A DNA stretch of 64,000 nucleotides from Afipia sp. (GTDB lineage: Bacteria > Pseudomonadota > Alphaproteobacteria > Rhizobiales > Xanthobacteraceae), in assembly GCA_016201045.1 (NCBI GenBank), contig JACQDM010000010.1, positions 124,001 to 188,000 on the forward strand, given 5' to 3'. The notes beneath the pieces are model-generated. The model had not been told where the DNA came from and searched no databases. It saw only the letters and a list, made by a program, of their open reading frames with translations. The translations under genes were made by a program, and so were the position numbers. Position 1 is the first letter of the stretch. Each line of letters opens with the position of its first letter. Below, piece by piece: positions 38,843 to 50,799 of this stretch.

Positions 38843-38923
38843 TGTCATTGCGAGCGAAGCGAAGCAATCCATGCCTGTTGCAAAGCTGGATTGCTTCGTC
38901 GCGCATACTCCTCGCAATGACGG
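38843..38923. repeat. Palindromic intergenic repeat (cattgcgag type)
   Basis: The left arm, TGTCATTGCGAG then CGAAGCGAAGCAATCCA, is mirrored by TGGATTGCTTCG then CTCGCAATGACG on the right, with imperfect pairing in the middle. The total is ~81 bases around a 15-base loop (TGCCTGTTGCAAAGC). Repeats with this core are common in alphaproteobacterial intergenic DNA. It occupies the whole space between kdsA and the MFS start and so overlaps any MFS promoter. Confidence 0.8.
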
Positions 38924-38933
38924 TACGGCAAAT

Positions 38934-39782
38934 TCAGCGGCGGTCTTTGGAAATTGCGTCGAACGCCATCAGATTTTTCACCAGCGCTTCAAAGTCTTTC
39001 AGCGGCACCATGTTCGGCCCGTCCGACGGCGCATGGTCGGGATCGGGATGAGTCTCGATGAAAACGCCCGCGACACCAACCGCGACGGCCGCGCGCGCCA
39101 GCACCGGCACGAATTCACGCTCGCCGCCGGATGAGCTGCCCTTGCCACCCGGTTGCTGCACCGAATGGGTTGCGTCGAAAATCACCGGCGCGCCGGTGGT
39201 GCGCGCCAGTATCGGAAGCGCACGCATGTCGCTGACCAGCGTGTTGTAACCGAATGACGCGCCGCGCTCCGTTACCAGAACATTCGCGTTGCCTGCGCCT
39301 GTGACTTTCGCAACGACGTTCGCCATGTCCCACGGCGCGAGGAATTGGCCCTTCTTGACGTTGACGACCTTCCTCGTCTTGGCGGCGGCGATCAGCAAAT
39401 CAGTTTGGCGCGACAGGAATGCAGGAATTTGCAGCACGTCGACAACTTCGGCGACACGCGCGCATTGATTGATCTCGTGCACGTCCGTCAACACGGGAAG
39501 CCCGAGCTTGGATTTGATCTCACTGAAAATGGGAAGTGCCGCATCGAGGCCGATGCCACGCGCGCCGGACGCGCTGGTGCGGTTGGCCTTGTCGAACGAG
39601 GTCTTGTAGACGAGGCCGATCTTGAGGCGCGCCGCGATTTCCTTCAGAGCGGTTGCGGTCTCGAGAGCGTGCGCGCGACTCTCGAGCTGGCACGGCCCCG
39701 CGATCACCGCGAGCGGCAAATCATTGCCGAATTTGACGGCGCCTGCGGACACCACATGTGCAACGGAAGTCTTAATGCTCAC
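38934..39782 (-). CDS. kdsA: 3-deoxy-8-phosphooctulonate synthase
   Basis: 282 residues from a GTG start. KdsA condenses arabinose-5-phosphate with PEP to make KDO-8-phosphate for the lipopolysaccharide inner core. The N-terminus SIKTSVAHVVSAGAVKF fits homologues; PLAVIAGPCQLESRAHALE and SFDKANRTSASGARGIG are the family signatures, and FDATHSVQQPGGKGSSSGG lies near the C-terminus. A GAGGG site seven bases upstream supports GTG at 39782; the longer in-frame ATG extension (25 residues) has no homology. It contributes to the same product as the lpx cluster at 58-62 kb. Confidence 0.95.
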   Translation of the reverse strand: MSIKTSVAHVVSAGAVKFGNDLPLAVIAGPCQLESRAHALETATALKEIAARLKIGLVYKTSFDKANRTSASGARGIGLDAALPIFSEIKSKLGLPVLTDVHEINQCARVAEVVDVLQIPAFLSRQTDLLIAAAKTRKVVNVKKGQFLAPWDMANVVAKVTGAGNANVLVTERGASFGYNTLVSDMRALPILARTTGAPVIFDATHSVQQPGGKGSSSGGEREFVPVLARAAVAVGVAGVFIETHPDPDHAPSDGPNMVPLKDFEALVKNLMAFDAISKDRR

Positions 39783-39831
39783 AAAGAACCCTCGGATTCG
39801 AGCCGGACCATGCCGCCCGCGCGGGACGGGA

Positions 39832-40707
39832 TCAAGCCTTGTTCGCGGGCACCTCAAATATCAGGGTTGCGCCGAAGGCGGCCTCCGGCTTCACCACGAG
39901 GCGGCCGATATGCCGGTGCGACGCGATCTTATTAGCCTTAAAGATCCGCTCCACTGCATCGAGATCGGGCGCCGCGAGACGTAAACCTTCGATGGTCGCG
40001 CCGGTGCGCTCGACCTTCGGCGTCACGCCGAAATGATCACGGAACGCTGTCGCCTCCTCGATCTCGACGTCGCCGCGCGGCGTATTGGCGACGATTCCCA
40101 GCGAACTCGAATGCAATCCGCGAACGCCCGTGACGCCGCCGAGGAAGATGTGATGATCGGTCGGATTGTCCGCGACCATCACCGCTCCTAGCACGCCGCT
40201 CGCGCCGTTCTTGTGTTGCTGCAATTCCTTCTTGTAGAACATCGACGCATCGCGATGCTGAATCGCGAAGAAGCCCGCATGCGGCGAGAGCTCATCGCGT
40301 GCAAAAGCCAGTGTAAATCCAACCGTGATCGTTGTTCCGTCCGGCAGCTTTGCCTCGCGCGTGAACGGCAGCGGCGAGGAAATTCCGATGCCGCGCCTTT
40401 TGAAGTCCTCGGCGTCGGCTTCGATGTTGTTGCTCTCGAAGGCCAGCATCGAGAAGCCGTCGCCGCGCGCGATGTGGTCGCGATTGGCGATGCCAAAGAC
40501 TTTCGCCAGCCCCTCGCCTTTCAGCCTGTCCGGTTCGCCGACGGTCAGAATCTCGATGAAGAAACCGGGGAACTGCACGACGTGATTATGCGTGCCCCAT
40601 GCGTGGATGTTGCGCGCGCTGACGGTGAAGCCAGCGCGGCGATAAAAATCCGCCGCCGCGTCAAGGTCGCGCACCGCATGAACGATATGGTCGAGCCCGC
40701 GCGCCAC
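39832..40707 (-). CDS. VOC-superfamily (glyoxalase-like) protein
   Basis: 291 residues in two similar vicinal-oxygen-chelate modules. The first opens GLDHIVHAVRDLDAAADFYR; the second opens near GVLGAVMVADNPTDHHIFL. This matches bacterial glyoxalase-like proteins of the PF13468 type, whose substrates are mostly unknown. Cytoplasmic, no signal. It lies four bases upstream of neither a clear pathway nor an obvious partner: the NIPSNAP gene ends five bases before it begins on the same strand, and kdsA follows 50 bases downstream. A metal-dependent lyase or dioxygenase activity is possible. Confidence 0.8.
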   Translation of the reverse strand: MARGLDHIVHAVRDLDAAADFYRRAGFTVSARNIHAWGTHNHVVQFPGFFIEILTVGEPDRLKGEGLAKVFGIANRDHIARGDGFSMLAFESNNIEADAEDFKRRGIGISSPLPFTREAKLPDGTTITVGFTLAFARDELSPHAGFFAIQHRDASMFYKKELQQHKNGASGVLGAVMVADNPTDHHIFLGGVTGVRGLHSSSLGIVANTPRGDVEIEEATAFRDHFGVTPKVERTGATIEGLRLAAPDLDAVERIFKANKIASHRHIGRLVVKPEAAFGATLIFEVPANKA

Positions 40708-40711
40708 GCTC

Positions 40712-41038
40712 TCACTTCACCGACGAGAACGAAGTCGGCTGCAAAAACTGATTGGTGACGCTGGCGATGATCGCGCCGTCTTTCTCGGTGTCATCGCGCG
40801 CCGAAATCCATTCGGGATCGGTCTGGAATGCGGTCCATTTTGTTTCGCGCTCGGTCATGTTGTCCCACTGCAGCAAATAGGTCAGGTCCTGATTGGACTG
40901 GCCGACCAGCGTGGTGAAAAATCCCGCCTGTTTGATGCCGTGCTTGGCCCACAGTTTCAGCGTCACGTGCTCGAAACGGTGCAGCAGCTTCGGCAGCCGT
41001 CCCGATACGCAATGATAGACGCGCATTTCGTAGATCAT
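40712..41038 (-). CDS. NIPSNAP-family protein
   Basis: 108 residues. The opening MIYEMRVYHCVSGRLPKLLH and the later GFFTTLVGQSNQDLTYLLQW are typical of the NIPSNAP dimeric alpha/beta barrel. Function in bacteria is unknown. The ATG at 41038 fits the family; the 34-codon upstream extension is unrelated in sequence. pyrG ends 55 bases upstream and the VOC gene starts four bases downstream, so the three may be read together. Confidence 0.85.
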   Translation of the reverse strand: MIYEMRVYHCVSGRLPKLLHRFEHVTLKLWAKHGIKQAGFFTTLVGQSNQDLTYLLQWDNMTERETKWTAFQTDPEWISARDDTEKDGAIIASVTNQFLQPTSFSSVK

Positions 41039-41093
41039 GTGAATTCCCCGGCATCGACACCGGGAGGATAGACGCGCGCGCGGGAACGGGCAA

Positions 41094-42737
<1,644 letters not shown>

Positions 42738-42899
42738 TTAACGCCACGCGCGCGATTCGCAAAACGAATAGCGCCGTTCGCCGCTTTAATTCCGATGCTG
42801 TGGGTGACGCTGAAATAGGTGTTGCGTCAGACGATTGGAAGCGTGGCCTGAAGCATATGCTCAGGCGCGTTGCGCATGGCTCGCGTGACTTGCGCGCGA

Positions 42900-43283
42900 T
42901 CAGCGCGACTGAGGCGCCTGAGGCGCGGCAGGTGCCGCCGGCGCGGCGGGTGCATCCGGCTTCTTGAGCGAGTCGAGCAGATTGCCCGGCGCCTGCTGCG
43001 GTGCGCCCGGAGCCGAGATCGGAGCGTTGGAATTGATGATCGACGCCGGCTTGCGGTCGTATCCGGCAAGCCAAGCGAGGAAGAGACTGGTGATGAAAAA
43101 GCCGGTCGCGAGAACTGCCGTCGTTCGGGTGAGCAAATTGGTCGTGCCCCGGCTCGACATGAAGCCGCCGACACCGCCTCCGCCGCCGATTCCAAGACCG
43201 CCGCCTTCGGAACGCTGAAGCAGCACCACGCCGATCAGCGCAGCGACGATCATGAGATGGATGACGATAATAACGGTCTGCAT
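42900..43283 (-). CDS. secG: Preprotein translocase subunit SecG
   Basis: 127 residues. Two membrane helices (MQTVIIVIHLMIVAALIGVV and TAVLATGFFITSLFLAWLAG) flank a Gly-rich loop, GGGLGIGGGGGVGGFMSSRG, the SecG signature. The C-terminal half is a Pro/Ala-rich tail typical of alphaproteobacteria. SecG is the third subunit of the SecYEG channel. tpiA ends 118 bases upstream and pyrG follows. I use the ATG starting MQTVIIV and not the basic six-residue extension. Confidence 0.95.
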   Translation of the reverse strand: MQTVIIVIHLMIVAALIGVVLLQRSEGGGLGIGGGGGVGGFMSSRGTTNLLTRTTAVLATGFFITSLFLAWLAGYDRKPASIINSNAPISAPGAPQQAPGNLLDSLKKPDAPAAPAAPAAPQAPQSR

Positions 43284-43401
43284 GCTGGCCTTCCGTCGCA
43301 AACGCCAAGCGCCTGAATCGGCGGCTCTCTAGAATTGCGGGGGTTGAAAGATGCGCGGTCTCTACACGATCAGGCTTACGATTGCCACCGCTTTGGCCGA
43401 T

Positions 43402-44157
43402 CTAGGGAGCCGCAGCGGCAATCGCAAGGAAGTCGGAGGCTTTCAGGCTCGCTCCACCGATCAGCGCACCATTTACATGAGGAACCGCCAGTAACTCGAC
43501 GGCGTTCGACGGCTTCACTGAACCACCGTAGAGAATACGAATGACTTCGCCGTCATTCTTAAAGTATTGCTTTAAGTAATTGCGAATGTATTCATGGACT
43601 TGTGCCACGTCCTTCACAGTCGGCGTGAGGCCGGTTCCGATAGCCCAAACGGGTTCATAGGCGATGACAAGCGTGTTGGCGGTTGCGCCTTCCGGTACCG
43701 ACCCCCGAAGCTGTCCGCCAATGATATCCAGGGTCTTTCCGGCGTCCCGCTGGGCCTGCGTCTCGCCGATGCAGAGGATCGCGGTCAGCTCTGCCCGCCA
43801 TGCCGCCTGGGCCTTTGCGTTCACAATGGCATCGGTCTCACCGTGATCCGCGCGGCGCTCGGAATGCCCCACGATCACGGCGGTAGCACCTGCGTCGGCA
43901 AGCATCTCGGTGGAGATATCGCCTGTATGTGCGCCGGACGCCGCCGCGTGACAATCCTGCCCGCCGATTGCGACCGGCGAGCCTTTCTTCACGATCCCTG
44001 CAAACTCGGCGACCAGCGTGGCCGGCGGACAGATCAGGAGGTCTGCTTTAGCCGCCTTCGACGCGCCCGCGACGATCGCACGCATCTCGCCTGCGGATGC
44101 CTTGAGGCCGTTCATTTTCCAGTTGCCCGCGATCAGCGGACGGCGTGCATCGGTCAT
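43402..44157 (-). CDS. tpiA: Triosephosphate isomerase
   Basis: 251 residues. The active-site Lys is in [10 protein letters not shown], the His in [15 protein letters not shown], the Glu in [14 protein letters not shown], and the phosphate-binding [10 protein letters not shown] is present. It interconverts dihydroxyacetone phosphate and glyceraldehyde-3-phosphate. The start is the ATG giving [11 protein letters not shown]; an extra five-residue extension is possible. It diverges from the ppiD-like gene. Confidence 0.96.
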   Translation of the reverse strand: MTDARRPLIAGNWKMNGLKASAGEMRAIVAGASKAAKADLLICPPATLVAEFAGIVKKGSPVAIGGQDCHAAASGAHTGDISTEMLADAGATAVIVGHSERRADHGETDAIVNAKAQAAWRAELTAILCIGETQAQRDAGKTLDIIGGQLRGSVPEGATANTLVIAYEPVWAIGTGLTPTVKDVAQVHEYIRNYLKQYFKNDGEVIRILYGGSVKPSNAVELLAVPHVNGALIGGASLKASDFLAIAAAAP

Positions 44158-44278
44158 CGTATCTCTCGGCAAGCGCTGTTGTCATTCGGCTAACAGACGC
44201 CCCCAGCAAACGCCAGTTCCGCAAGCCTGTTTCCACATTGTCGCCGTTAACCCCGGCAAAGGGCCGCCTTTTGCGCGG

Positions 44279-44307
44279 TTGCTAGGGAACTGCCACCCCT
44301 TTATATG
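44279..44307 (+). promoter_or_regulatory. Predicted sigma-70-like promoter of the ppiD-like gene
   Basis: TTGCTA (44279-44284), a 17-base spacer and TATATG (44302-44307) match the housekeeping consensus at most positions. It lies 67-95 bases before the ATG at 44374, in the 216-base divergent gap with tpiA. Only a pattern match. Confidence 0.4.
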
Positions 44308-44373
44308 TTGCCGAACAATGCGGTAGCGCCCTTTGGGCGGCCGTCCGCTCCCTCACAACAACACGTTGGTTTC

Positions 44374-46278
44374 ATGCTCCGAGGAATGCGCAAGGCCTCA
44401 TCGAATTGGCTCGGCAAGTCCGTCATGGTCGTGATGTTCAGCATCCTGATCCTGTCGTTCGGCATCTGGGGCATCGCCGACGTGTTCAAGGGCTCAAGCC
44501 GCAGCGACGTGGCGACAGTCGGCGATGCGTCGATCTCGGCCGACCAGTTCCGCAACAACTACACCGACCGGCTTCAGCAGCTCGGCCGCCAGTTCGGCCG
44601 CCCGCTGACAAGCGAACAGGCGCGCGCGTTCGGGCTTGATCGTCAGGTGCTGCAGCAGAACATCGCCGAACTGGCGCTCGATCAGCAGACCAAGAAGATG
44701 GGCCTCGGCCTGTCCGATGCCGATGTCGTGCGCGCGATTTCCAATGACCCGAACTTCAAGGGACTCGACGGCAAATTCGACCGCGCCCGATTCGACGCGC
44801 TGATCCGCAACTTCGGATACAACGAACAGCGCTATGTGGCCGAGCAGCGCCGCGTGTCGCTGCGCCGTCAGGTCACAGGTGCCATCGCCACCGGGCTCGA
44901 GCCGACCAAGACACAGATCGAAGCGCTGGTGCGTTTCCAGAACGAACAGCGCTCGGTGCAATACCTCACGCTCGCTGCAGCGCAGGCCGGCAAGATCGAT
45001 CCGCCGACACCTGAGGCACTCGCCGCCTATTTCGACGAACGCAAAACGCTGTTCCGCGCTCCGGAATATCGCAAGGTTGCCATTCTTACCGTAACACCCG
45101 ATGACATCGCGAAGTCGATCACAGTTTCGGACGACGACGCGAAGAAGCAGTACGAGTTGAACCGCGAGCGCTACAACACGCCGGAAAAACGTCAGGTGTT
45201 GCAGATCACCTTCCCGAACGCCGACGACGCCAAGGCTGCGCGCGCTAAGATCGACGGCGGAACGTCGTTCGAGGATCTGGCGAAAGAGCGCGGCTTCAAG
45301 CCGTCCGACATCGATCTCGGCGTGGTCACGAAAGCCGACATGGACCCGATGGCCGCTGCCGCTGCGTTTGCGCTGCCGCTCAATGGCGTCAGCCAGCCGG
45401 TGACCAGCGCTTTGTCGACCTCGATCGTCAAGGTGACGAAAATCGAGCCGGCGATCACGCCGGCCTACGACAGCCTCGCGGCGAAAATCAAAACCGAGAT
45501 CGCGCAAACACGCGCGCGCGACCAGTTGCGCGATCTGCACAACAAGATCGAGGACGAGCGCGGCGGCGGATCGAACATCGCCGAAGCCGCGCAGAAGGTC
45601 GGACTCAAAGCCGTCACCATCGACGCGGTCGACCGCTCAGGACGCGGGCCTGACGGCCAGCCGGTCAAGGGACTTCCCTCCGGCACCGATCTCGTCTCGC
45701 AGGCCTTCGCATCGAACATCGGCGTCGAGAACGATCCGATCCAGAACAACGGCGGCGAAATCTGGTTCGACGTGCTTGGCATCACGCCCTCGCGCGACCG
45801 TCCTCTGGATGAGGTCAAAGCGCAGGTCGAGCAGCGCTGGACGGACGATGAGATCTCAAAGCGCCTGCGCGCGAAGGCGACCGAGATCGTCGACAAGCTC
45901 AACAAGGGCGGCAGGCTGGATGCGGAAGCGACAAGCGCCGGCGTGAAGCTGCAGACCGCCGGACCGTTCAAGCGCGACGCCGACGTCAAGGGGGTTCCGG
46001 ACCGGCTGGTCAACGCCGCCTTCCGCACGCCGAAGGACGGCATCGGTCAGACCGAAGGTGCAAGCGCGACCGAACAGATCGTATTCAAGGTGACGGACAT
46101 CATCGTGCCGCCGGTCGATCTGTCGTCGGAAGACGTCAAGAAGCTGAAAGAAAATCTGATCCGCGCGATGACCGAGGAGCAGGTTCAGCAATATGTCGCC
46201 AAGGTCGAGTCTGATCTGGGCACGAGGATCAACCAGAATGCATTCGCCATCGCGACCGGAGCGACAGCGAACCAGTAA
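44374..46278 (+). CDS. ppiD: PpiD/SurA-like periplasmic peptidyl-prolyl isomerase
   Basis: 634 residues. A short cytoplasmic start [14 protein letters not shown], one N-terminal membrane anchor ([20 protein letters not shown]), then a large periplasmic part. A SurA-N-like chaperone region (~40-220) precedes a parvulin-like domain (~240-360; [19 protein letters not shown]) and a C-terminal extension. This is the PpiD layout: an inner-membrane-anchored chaperone beside the Sec channel. The parvulin part is likely weak or inactive, as in E. coli PpiD. I use ATG 44374, since the preceding 23 codons lack homology. trpD follows after 38 bases. Confidence 0.9.
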   Translation: MLRGMRKASSNWLGKSVMVVMFSILILSFGIWGIADVFKGSSRSDVATVGDASISADQFRNNYTDRLQQLGRQFGRPLTSEQARAFGLDRQVLQQNIAELALDQQTKKMGLGLSDADVVRAISNDPNFKGLDGKFDRARFDALIRNFGYNEQRYVAEQRRVSLRRQVTGAIATGLEPTKTQIEALVRFQNEQRSVQYLTLAAAQAGKIDPPTPEALAAYFDERKTLFRAPEYRKVAILTVTPDDIAKSITVSDDDAKKQYELNRERYNTPEKRQVLQITFPNADDAKAARAKIDGGTSFEDLAKERGFKPSDIDLGVVTKADMDPMAAAAAFALPLNGVSQPVTSALSTSIVKVTKIEPAITPAYDSLAAKIKTEIAQTRARDQLRDLHNKIEDERGGGSNIAEAAQKVGLKAVTIDAVDRSGRGPDGQPVKGLPSGTDLVSQAFASNIGVENDPIQNNGGEIWFDVLGITPSRDRPLDEVKAQVEQRWTDDEISKRLRAKATEIVDKLNKGGRLDAEATSAGVKLQTAGPFKRDADVKGVPDRLVNAAFRTPKDGIGQTEGASATEQIVFKVTDIIVPPVDLSSEDVKKLKENLIRAMTEEQVQQYVAKVESDLGTRINQNAFAIATGATANQ

Positions 46279-46316
46279 CGCCCTGGACTTTATCCGGCGG
46301 AATTTCGGGGCGACAG

Positions 46317-47330
46317 ATGGACGACCTCAAGACGATCATCGGCAAAGTCGCAACCGGCGCGGCACTAACGCGCGAGGAAGCGGCTGCCACCTTCGACCGC
46401 GTGATGTCGGGTGAGGCAACGCCCTCGCAACTCGGCGGTCTGTTGATGGCGCTGCGCGTGCGCGGCGAAACCGTCGACGAGATCACGGGCGCGGTCAGCG
46501 CGATGCGCGCCAAGATGCTCACCGTCAAAGCCCCTGCCGATGCCGTCGATGTGGTCGGCACCGGCGGCGACGGCTCGGGCTCCGTCAATGTCTCGACCTG
46601 CGCATCGTTCATCGTTGCGGGCGCGGGCGTTCCAGTCGCCAAACACGGCAATCGCGCCCTCTCCTCGAAGTCCGGTGCAGCGGACGTGCTCTCGGCGTTG
46701 GGCGTGAACGTCAACATCACGCCCGAGCAGGTCGGCAAATGCATCGCCGAGACGGGCATCGGTTTTATGTTCGCGCCGACGCATCATCCGGCGATGAAGA
46801 ATGTCGGGCCGACACGCGTTGAGCTTGCTACGCGCACGATCTTCAATCTGCTCGGGCCGCTGTCCAATCCGGCCGGCGTCAAGCGCCAGATGGTCGGCGT
46901 ATTCTCGAAACACTGGGTGCAGCCGCTGGCGCAGGTGCTGAAAAATCTCGGCGCGGAGTCGGTCTGGGTCGTCCACGGCTCGGATGGCTTGGATGAGATC
47001 ACGCTCACCGGCCCGACGCATGTCGCCGAACTCAAGAACGGCGCGATCCGCACCTTTGACGTCACACCGGAGGACGCCGGTCTGCCGCGCGCGCCGGGTG
47101 CCGAACTCAAGGGCGGCGATGCGAACGCGAATGCGAAAGCGCTGACCGCCGTGCTGGAAGGAAAGCCCAGCGCTTATCGCAATGTGGCGCTTTTGAACGC
47201 GGCCGCCGCGCTGATCGTCGCCGGCAAAGCAAAGGATCTGAAGGAAGGCGTTGCGCTCGGCACAAAGTCGCTCGACAGTGGGGCTGCGATGGAAAAACTG
47301 AAACGGCTTGCCGCTGTTTCCAATGCTTGA
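46317..47330 (+). CDS. trpD: Anthranilate phosphoribosyltransferase
   Basis: 337 residues. Joins anthranilate and PRPP in tryptophan synthesis. The PRPP motif [20 protein letters not shown] is present, as are [19 protein letters not shown] and [20 protein letters not shown]. Complete length, clean ATG. The reading frame of trpC begins within or just after its end. The trpD-trpC-moaC-moeA-lexA order is widespread in Rhizobiales. Confidence 0.97.
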   Translation: MDDLKTIIGKVATGAALTREEAAATFDRVMSGEATPSQLGGLLMALRVRGETVDEITGAVSAMRAKMLTVKAPADAVDVVGTGGDGSGSVNVSTCASFIVAGAGVPVAKHGNRALSSKSGAADVLSALGVNVNITPEQVGKCIAETGIGFMFAPTHHPAMKNVGPTRVELATRTIFNLLGPLSNPAGVKRQMVGVFSKHWVQPLAQVLKNLGAESVWVVHGSDGLDEITLTGPTHVAELKNGAIRTFDVTPEDAGLPRAPGAELKGGDANANAKALTAVLEGKPSAYRNVALLNAAAALIVAGKAKDLKEGVALGTKSLDSGAAMEKLKRLAAVSNA

Positions 47331-47343
47331 GGAAGATCGGCTT

Positions 47344-48162
47344 TTGTCAGACATCCTCACCAAGATCGAAGCCTACAAGCGCGAGGAAATCGCCGCCGCC
47401 AAAAGCGCGACCTCTTTGAGCGCGATGGATGCGCGCGCCAAGGCCGCACCGAAACCGCGCGGCTTCGTCAATGCGATAAAAAAGAAGATCGCGGCCGGCG
47501 ACTACGCTTTGATTGCCGAGATCAAGAAGGCCTCGCCGTCGAAGGGCCTGATCCGTGCCGATTTCGATCCGCCAACGCTCGCCAAAGCCTACGAACAAGG
47601 CGGTGCTGCGTGCCTGTCGGTATTGACCGACACGCCCTCGTTTCAGGGTTCACTCGACTTCATGGTGGCCGCGCGCGCGGCAGTGTCGCTGCCCGTGCTG
47701 CGCAAGGATTTCATGTACGACGTTTATCAGGTCGCCGAAGCGCGCGCGCATGGTGCCGATTGCATTCTCGTCATCATGGCGGCGCTCGATGATGCGACGG
47801 CCAAAGACATCGAGGACGCTGCGTTCGGCTACGGCATGGACGTTCTCCTCGAAATTCACAACAAGGACGAACTCGACCGCGCGCTGAAACTAAAATCGCC
47901 GCTCGTCGGCGTCAACAATCGCAACCTGCGCACCTTCGACGTCACGCTTGCGACGAGCGAGGCGCTCGCGCCGTCCATTCCGAAAGACCGGATCATGGTC
48001 GGCGAGAGCGGCATCTTCACGCCCGCAGACCTCTCGCGCCTCGCCAAAGTCGGCATGCAGACGTTCCTCGTCGGCGAAAGCCTGATGCGGCAGAGCGACA
48101 TTGCAACGGCGACGCGCACGCTGCTTGCCCGTGAAACACACCGTGCGACCGGGACGCGCTGA
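47344..48162 (+). CDS. trpC: Indole-3-glycerol phosphate synthase
   Basis: 272 residues from a TTG start. Closes the indole ring in tryptophan synthesis. The catalytic Lys is in [15 protein letters not shown], with [20 protein letters not shown] and [15 protein letters not shown] as further signatures. Homologues begin [19 protein letters not shown], which matches a TTG at 47344 preceded by GAGGAAG. An upstream ATG at 47323 overlapping the trpD stop by eight bases is the alternative and would add seven residues. moaC begins three bases after the stop. Confidence 0.94.
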   Translation: MSDILTKIEAYKREEIAAAKSATSLSAMDARAKAAPKPRGFVNAIKKKIAAGDYALIAEIKKASPSKGLIRADFDPPTLAKAYEQGGAACLSVLTDTPSFQGSLDFMVAARAAVSLPVLRKDFMYDVYQVAEARAHGADCILVIMAALDDATAKDIEDAAFGYGMDVLLEIHNKDELDRALKLKSPLVGVNNRNLRTFDVTLATSEALAPSIPKDRIMVGESGIFTPADLSRLAKVGMQTFLVGESLMRQSDIATATRTLLARETHRATGTR

Positions 48163-48165
48163 GCT

Positions 48166-48714
48166 ATGGCCAAGACTCGAACGAAAACTCGAACGAAGTC
48201 TCCGGCGAAAAAATCCAACACCGCGTCCAAGAGCACATCCGCCCTCACCCACATCGACGCCAAGGGCGAGGCGCACATGGTCGATGTCTCCGCCAAAGCC
48301 GACACCGAACGCACGGCGATTGCCGAAGGCACCGTCGTGATGACAGCCAAGACGCTCGCGATCATCGAGAAGGGCAACGCCAAGAAAGGCGACGTGCTCG
48401 GCACCGCGCGCGTCGCCGGCATCATGGCCGCAAAAAAAACCCATCAGCTGATTCCGCTCTGTCACCCCCTGGCAATCTCCAAGATCACGCTCGAGATCAC
48501 GGTCGACCCAAGATTGCCCGGCTGCCGGGTCAGCGCCACCGTCAAGGTCAAGGGGCCGACCGGCGTCGAGATGGAAGCGCTCACCGCCGTCTCCGTCGCA
48601 TGCCTGACGATCTACGACATGGTGAAGGGGGTCGAGCGCGGTGTACGCATCGACAACATTCATCTCGTTGAGAAGATGGGCGGCAAATCCGGCCACTACC
48701 GGGTCGCGAAATAA
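48166..48714 (+). CDS. moaC: Cyclic pyranopterin monophosphate synthase MoaC
   Basis: 182 residues. A 20-residue basic N-terminal extension ([16 protein letters not shown], including a short Lys-Thr-Arg repeat) precedes a normal Moa[16 protein letters not shown] and [19 protein letters not shown] carry the active-site residues. It turns the MoaA product into cPMP in molybdenum cofactor synthesis. Follows trpC after three bases and precedes moeA by nine, so one transcript is likely. moaA is not in the window. Confidence 0.95.
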   Translation: MAKTRTKTRTKSPAKKSNTASKSTSALTHIDAKGEAHMVDVSAKADTERTAIAEGTVVMTAKTLAIIEKGNAKKGDVLGTARVAGIMAAKKTHQLIPLCHPLAISKITLEITVDPRLPGCRVSATVKVKGPTGVEMEALTAVSVACLTIYDMVKGVERGVRIDNIHLVEKMGGKSGHYRVAK

Positions 48715-48723
48715 GGATCGCCC

Positions 48724-49932
48724 ATGGCGCTGATGCCGGTCGCCGATGCACTCAAAGCCGTGCTCGAAGGTGCAGCTGCACTCGGCGAAGAAACGGTCGC
48801 GCTCGACGATGCTGTTCATCGCACCCTCGCCCGCGACGCGGTCGCGCAGCGCACGCAGCCGCCGGCCGACATGTCGGCGATGGATGGCTACGCCGTCCGC
48901 GCCGCCGACGCTTCGCTGAATGCGAGACTGAAAGTCGTCGGCGAGGTCGCAGCGGGCAAACCGTTCGGCAAGACAATCGGCACGAATGAGGCGGCGCGCA
49001 TCTTTACCGGCGGCGTGATCCCGTCAGGCGCGGACGCCGTCGTCATTCAGGAAGACACCGCGCGCGACGGCGATATTGTCGTCATCAACGAAGCAGCGCG
49101 GCCCTCGCGCCACATCCGCAAGGCGGGAATCGATTTTCGCGAAGGCGACATTGTCATTGCGAAAGGTACGCTGCTCTCCGACCGCCATCTCGCTCTCGCG
49201 GCCAGCGCCAACCATCCGCGTCTCGTCGTTTATCGCCGCCCGAAGGTTGCGATCCTCGCCACCGGCGACGAGCTGGTGATGCCGGGCAAAACGCCCGGCC
49301 CCGGACAAATCGTCTATTCAAACGGCTTTGCTTTACGCCCGCTCATGCGCGCGGCGGGCGCAGACATCATCGACCTCGGCGTCGCAGCCGACACCATGGA
49401 CGCTACGACGGCGGCGATCAGCAAGGCGCTTGAACTGAATGCGGATGTATTGGTGACGACCGGCGGCGCGTCGGTCGGTGAACACGATCTCGTCAAGCGC
49501 GCGCTCGAATCCGAAGGCACGCAGATGAGTTTCTGGCGCATCGCGATGCGCCCCGGCAAACCGATGATGAGCGGACAGCTTGGCACGATGCGCGTACTCG
49601 GTCTGCCCGGCAATCCGGTATCGTCTTACGTTTGCGGATTCCTGTTCGTCGTGCCGCTGATCCGCGCGCTGTCGGGCGCCTCAATCATCGAGCATCCCCT
49701 CGAGACGGCAGTCCTCGCGCGCGATCTGGCTGCTAACGACATGCGGCAGGACTATCTGCGGGCGCGTCTGGACGTCGGGGACGACGGCCGCCTGCTTGCA
49801 ACGCCGGTGAACCACCAGGACAGTTCGCTCGTCGCCAATCTGGCCTTGGCGAATGCACTGATCGTGCGGCCGCCCCGCGCACCCGCCGCGTCCAAGGGCG
49901 ACCCCTGCCGGGTGCTCCGGCTTCCCCGCTAA
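48724..49932 (+). CDS. moeA: Molybdopterin molybdenumtransferase MoeA
   Basis: 402 residues. Inserts molybdate into molybdopterin-AMP. PPADMSAMDGYAVRAAD is the N-terminal signature, and TTGGASVGEHDLVKRAL is the MoCF-binding loop. GLPGNPVSSYVCGFLF lies near the C-terminal domain. Length is standard. It ends ~140 bases before lexA, with SOS boxes in the gap. Together with moaC it forms a molybdopterin pair embedded between trp and lexA genes. Confidence 0.96.
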   Translation: MALMPVADALKAVLEGAAALGEETVALDDAVHRTLARDAVAQRTQPPADMSAMDGYAVRAADASLNARLKVVGEVAAGKPFGKTIGTNEAARIFTGGVIPSGADAVVIQEDTARDGDIVVINEAARPSRHIRKAGIDFREGDIVIAKGTLLSDRHLALAASANHPRLVVYRRPKVAILATGDELVMPGKTPGPGQIVYSNGFALRPLMRAAGADIIDLGVAADTMDATTAAISKALELNADVLVTTGGASVGEHDLVKRALESEGTQMSFWRIAMRPGKPMMSGQLGTMRVLGLPGNPVSSYVCGFLFVVPLIRALSGASIIEHPLETAVLARDLAANDMRQDYLRARLDVGDDGRLLATPVNHQDSSLVANLALANALIVRPPRAPAASKGDPCRVLRLPR

Positions 49933-49969
49933 CGATCTCGATTTTGTTCACTCAATTTTAACGGTTGCG

Positions 49970-50010
49970 GAACACATATGGAACATATAGTGTTCGTTCA
50001 TGATTTGTTT
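49970..50010 (+). promoter_or_regulatory. Two SOS (LexA) boxes before lexA
   Basis: GAAC-N7-GAAC at 49970-49984 is a perfect alphaproteobacterial LexA site (consensus GTTC-N7-GTTC on the other strand). GTTC-N7-GTTT at 49996-50010 matches seven of eight positions. Between them, GAAC-N7-GTTC at 49981-49995 is a further half-site arrangement. They lie 65-105 bases before the lexA ATG and imply autorepression, as known for LexA in this class. Confidence 0.85.
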
Positions 50011-50074
50011 CGAGTGACTCGCGGGCCAGCCAAGCAGGCCACTGTGCAATCCGGGGATTATGGGGACCGTCCCG

Positions 50075-50770
50075 ATGCTGACACGAAAACAATACGAGCT
50101 TCTGCGGTTCATCAACGAGCGGCTCAAAGAAGCTGGCGTGCCGCCCTCCTTCGACGAAATGAAGGATGCGCTGGACCTACGCTCCAAATCGGGCATCCAC
50201 CGGCTGATTACGGCTCTTGAGGAACGCGGCTTCATCCGCCGCCTTGCCAATCGCGCCCGCGCCATCGAAGTCATCAAGCTGCCGGATGTCGGCGGAGCCG
50301 CTGGCGGCAAACGCGGTTTCACCCCGAGCGTCATTGAAGGCAATCTCGGCAAGGTCCGTAGTGGCTCGTCGGACGGCGGCAGCAACGACAATGTTTCGGT
50401 TCCGGTGATGGGCCGCATCGCGGCCGGTACGCCGATCGAGGCGATCCAGACGCGCAGCCATACGATCAGCGTACCACCGGACATGCTCGGTTCGGGTGAA
50501 CACTACGCGCTCGAAGTGCGTGGCGATTCGATGATGGAAGCGGGCATTCTCGACGGCGACATGGCGCTGATTCAGAAGAACGACGTAGCCGACACCGGCG
50601 ACATCGTGGTGGCGCTGATCGACGAGGAGGAAGCCACGCTGAAACGTTTCCGCCGCAAGGGCGCGTCTATTGCGCTTGAACCCGCGAATGCGTCCTACGA
50701 GGTCCGAATCCTGCCGCCCAACCGCGTGCAGATCCAGGGCAAGCTGATCGGGATTTACCGGAAGTATTGA
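50075..50770 (+). CDS. lexA: LexA repressor
   Basis: 231 residues from ATG 50075. The N-terminal winged helix ([20 protein letters not shown] and onward) reads the SOS box. The cleavage site Ala-Gly is at ~117-118 in GRIAAGTP. The catalytic Ser is ~152 in [11 protein letters not shown] and the Lys ~190 in EEATLKRF. It represses DNA-damage genes until RecA filaments trigger self-cleavage. A five-residue upstream extension is possible. The SOS boxes upstream agree with autoregulation. It converges on comEC with 29 bases between. Confidence 0.96.
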   Translation: MLTRKQYELLRFINERLKEAGVPPSFDEMKDALDLRSKSGIHRLITALEERGFIRRLANRARAIEVIKLPDVGGAAGGKRGFTPSVIEGNLGKVRSGSSDGGSNDNVSVPVMGRIAAGTPIEAIQTRSHTISVPPDMLGSGEHYALEVRGDSMMEAGILDGDMALIQKNDVADTGDIVVALIDEEEATLKRFRRKGASIALEPANASYEVRILPPNRVQIQGKLIGIYRKY

Positions 50771-50799
50771 TCGCGTTTCGGATTAGATCACGCGCTCAT

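Noticed and set aside
48175-48215. Short direct repeat at the moaC start
   Set aside because: Two near copies of a 12-base unit encoding a Lys-Thr-Arg tail. Too short to be more than local slippage.
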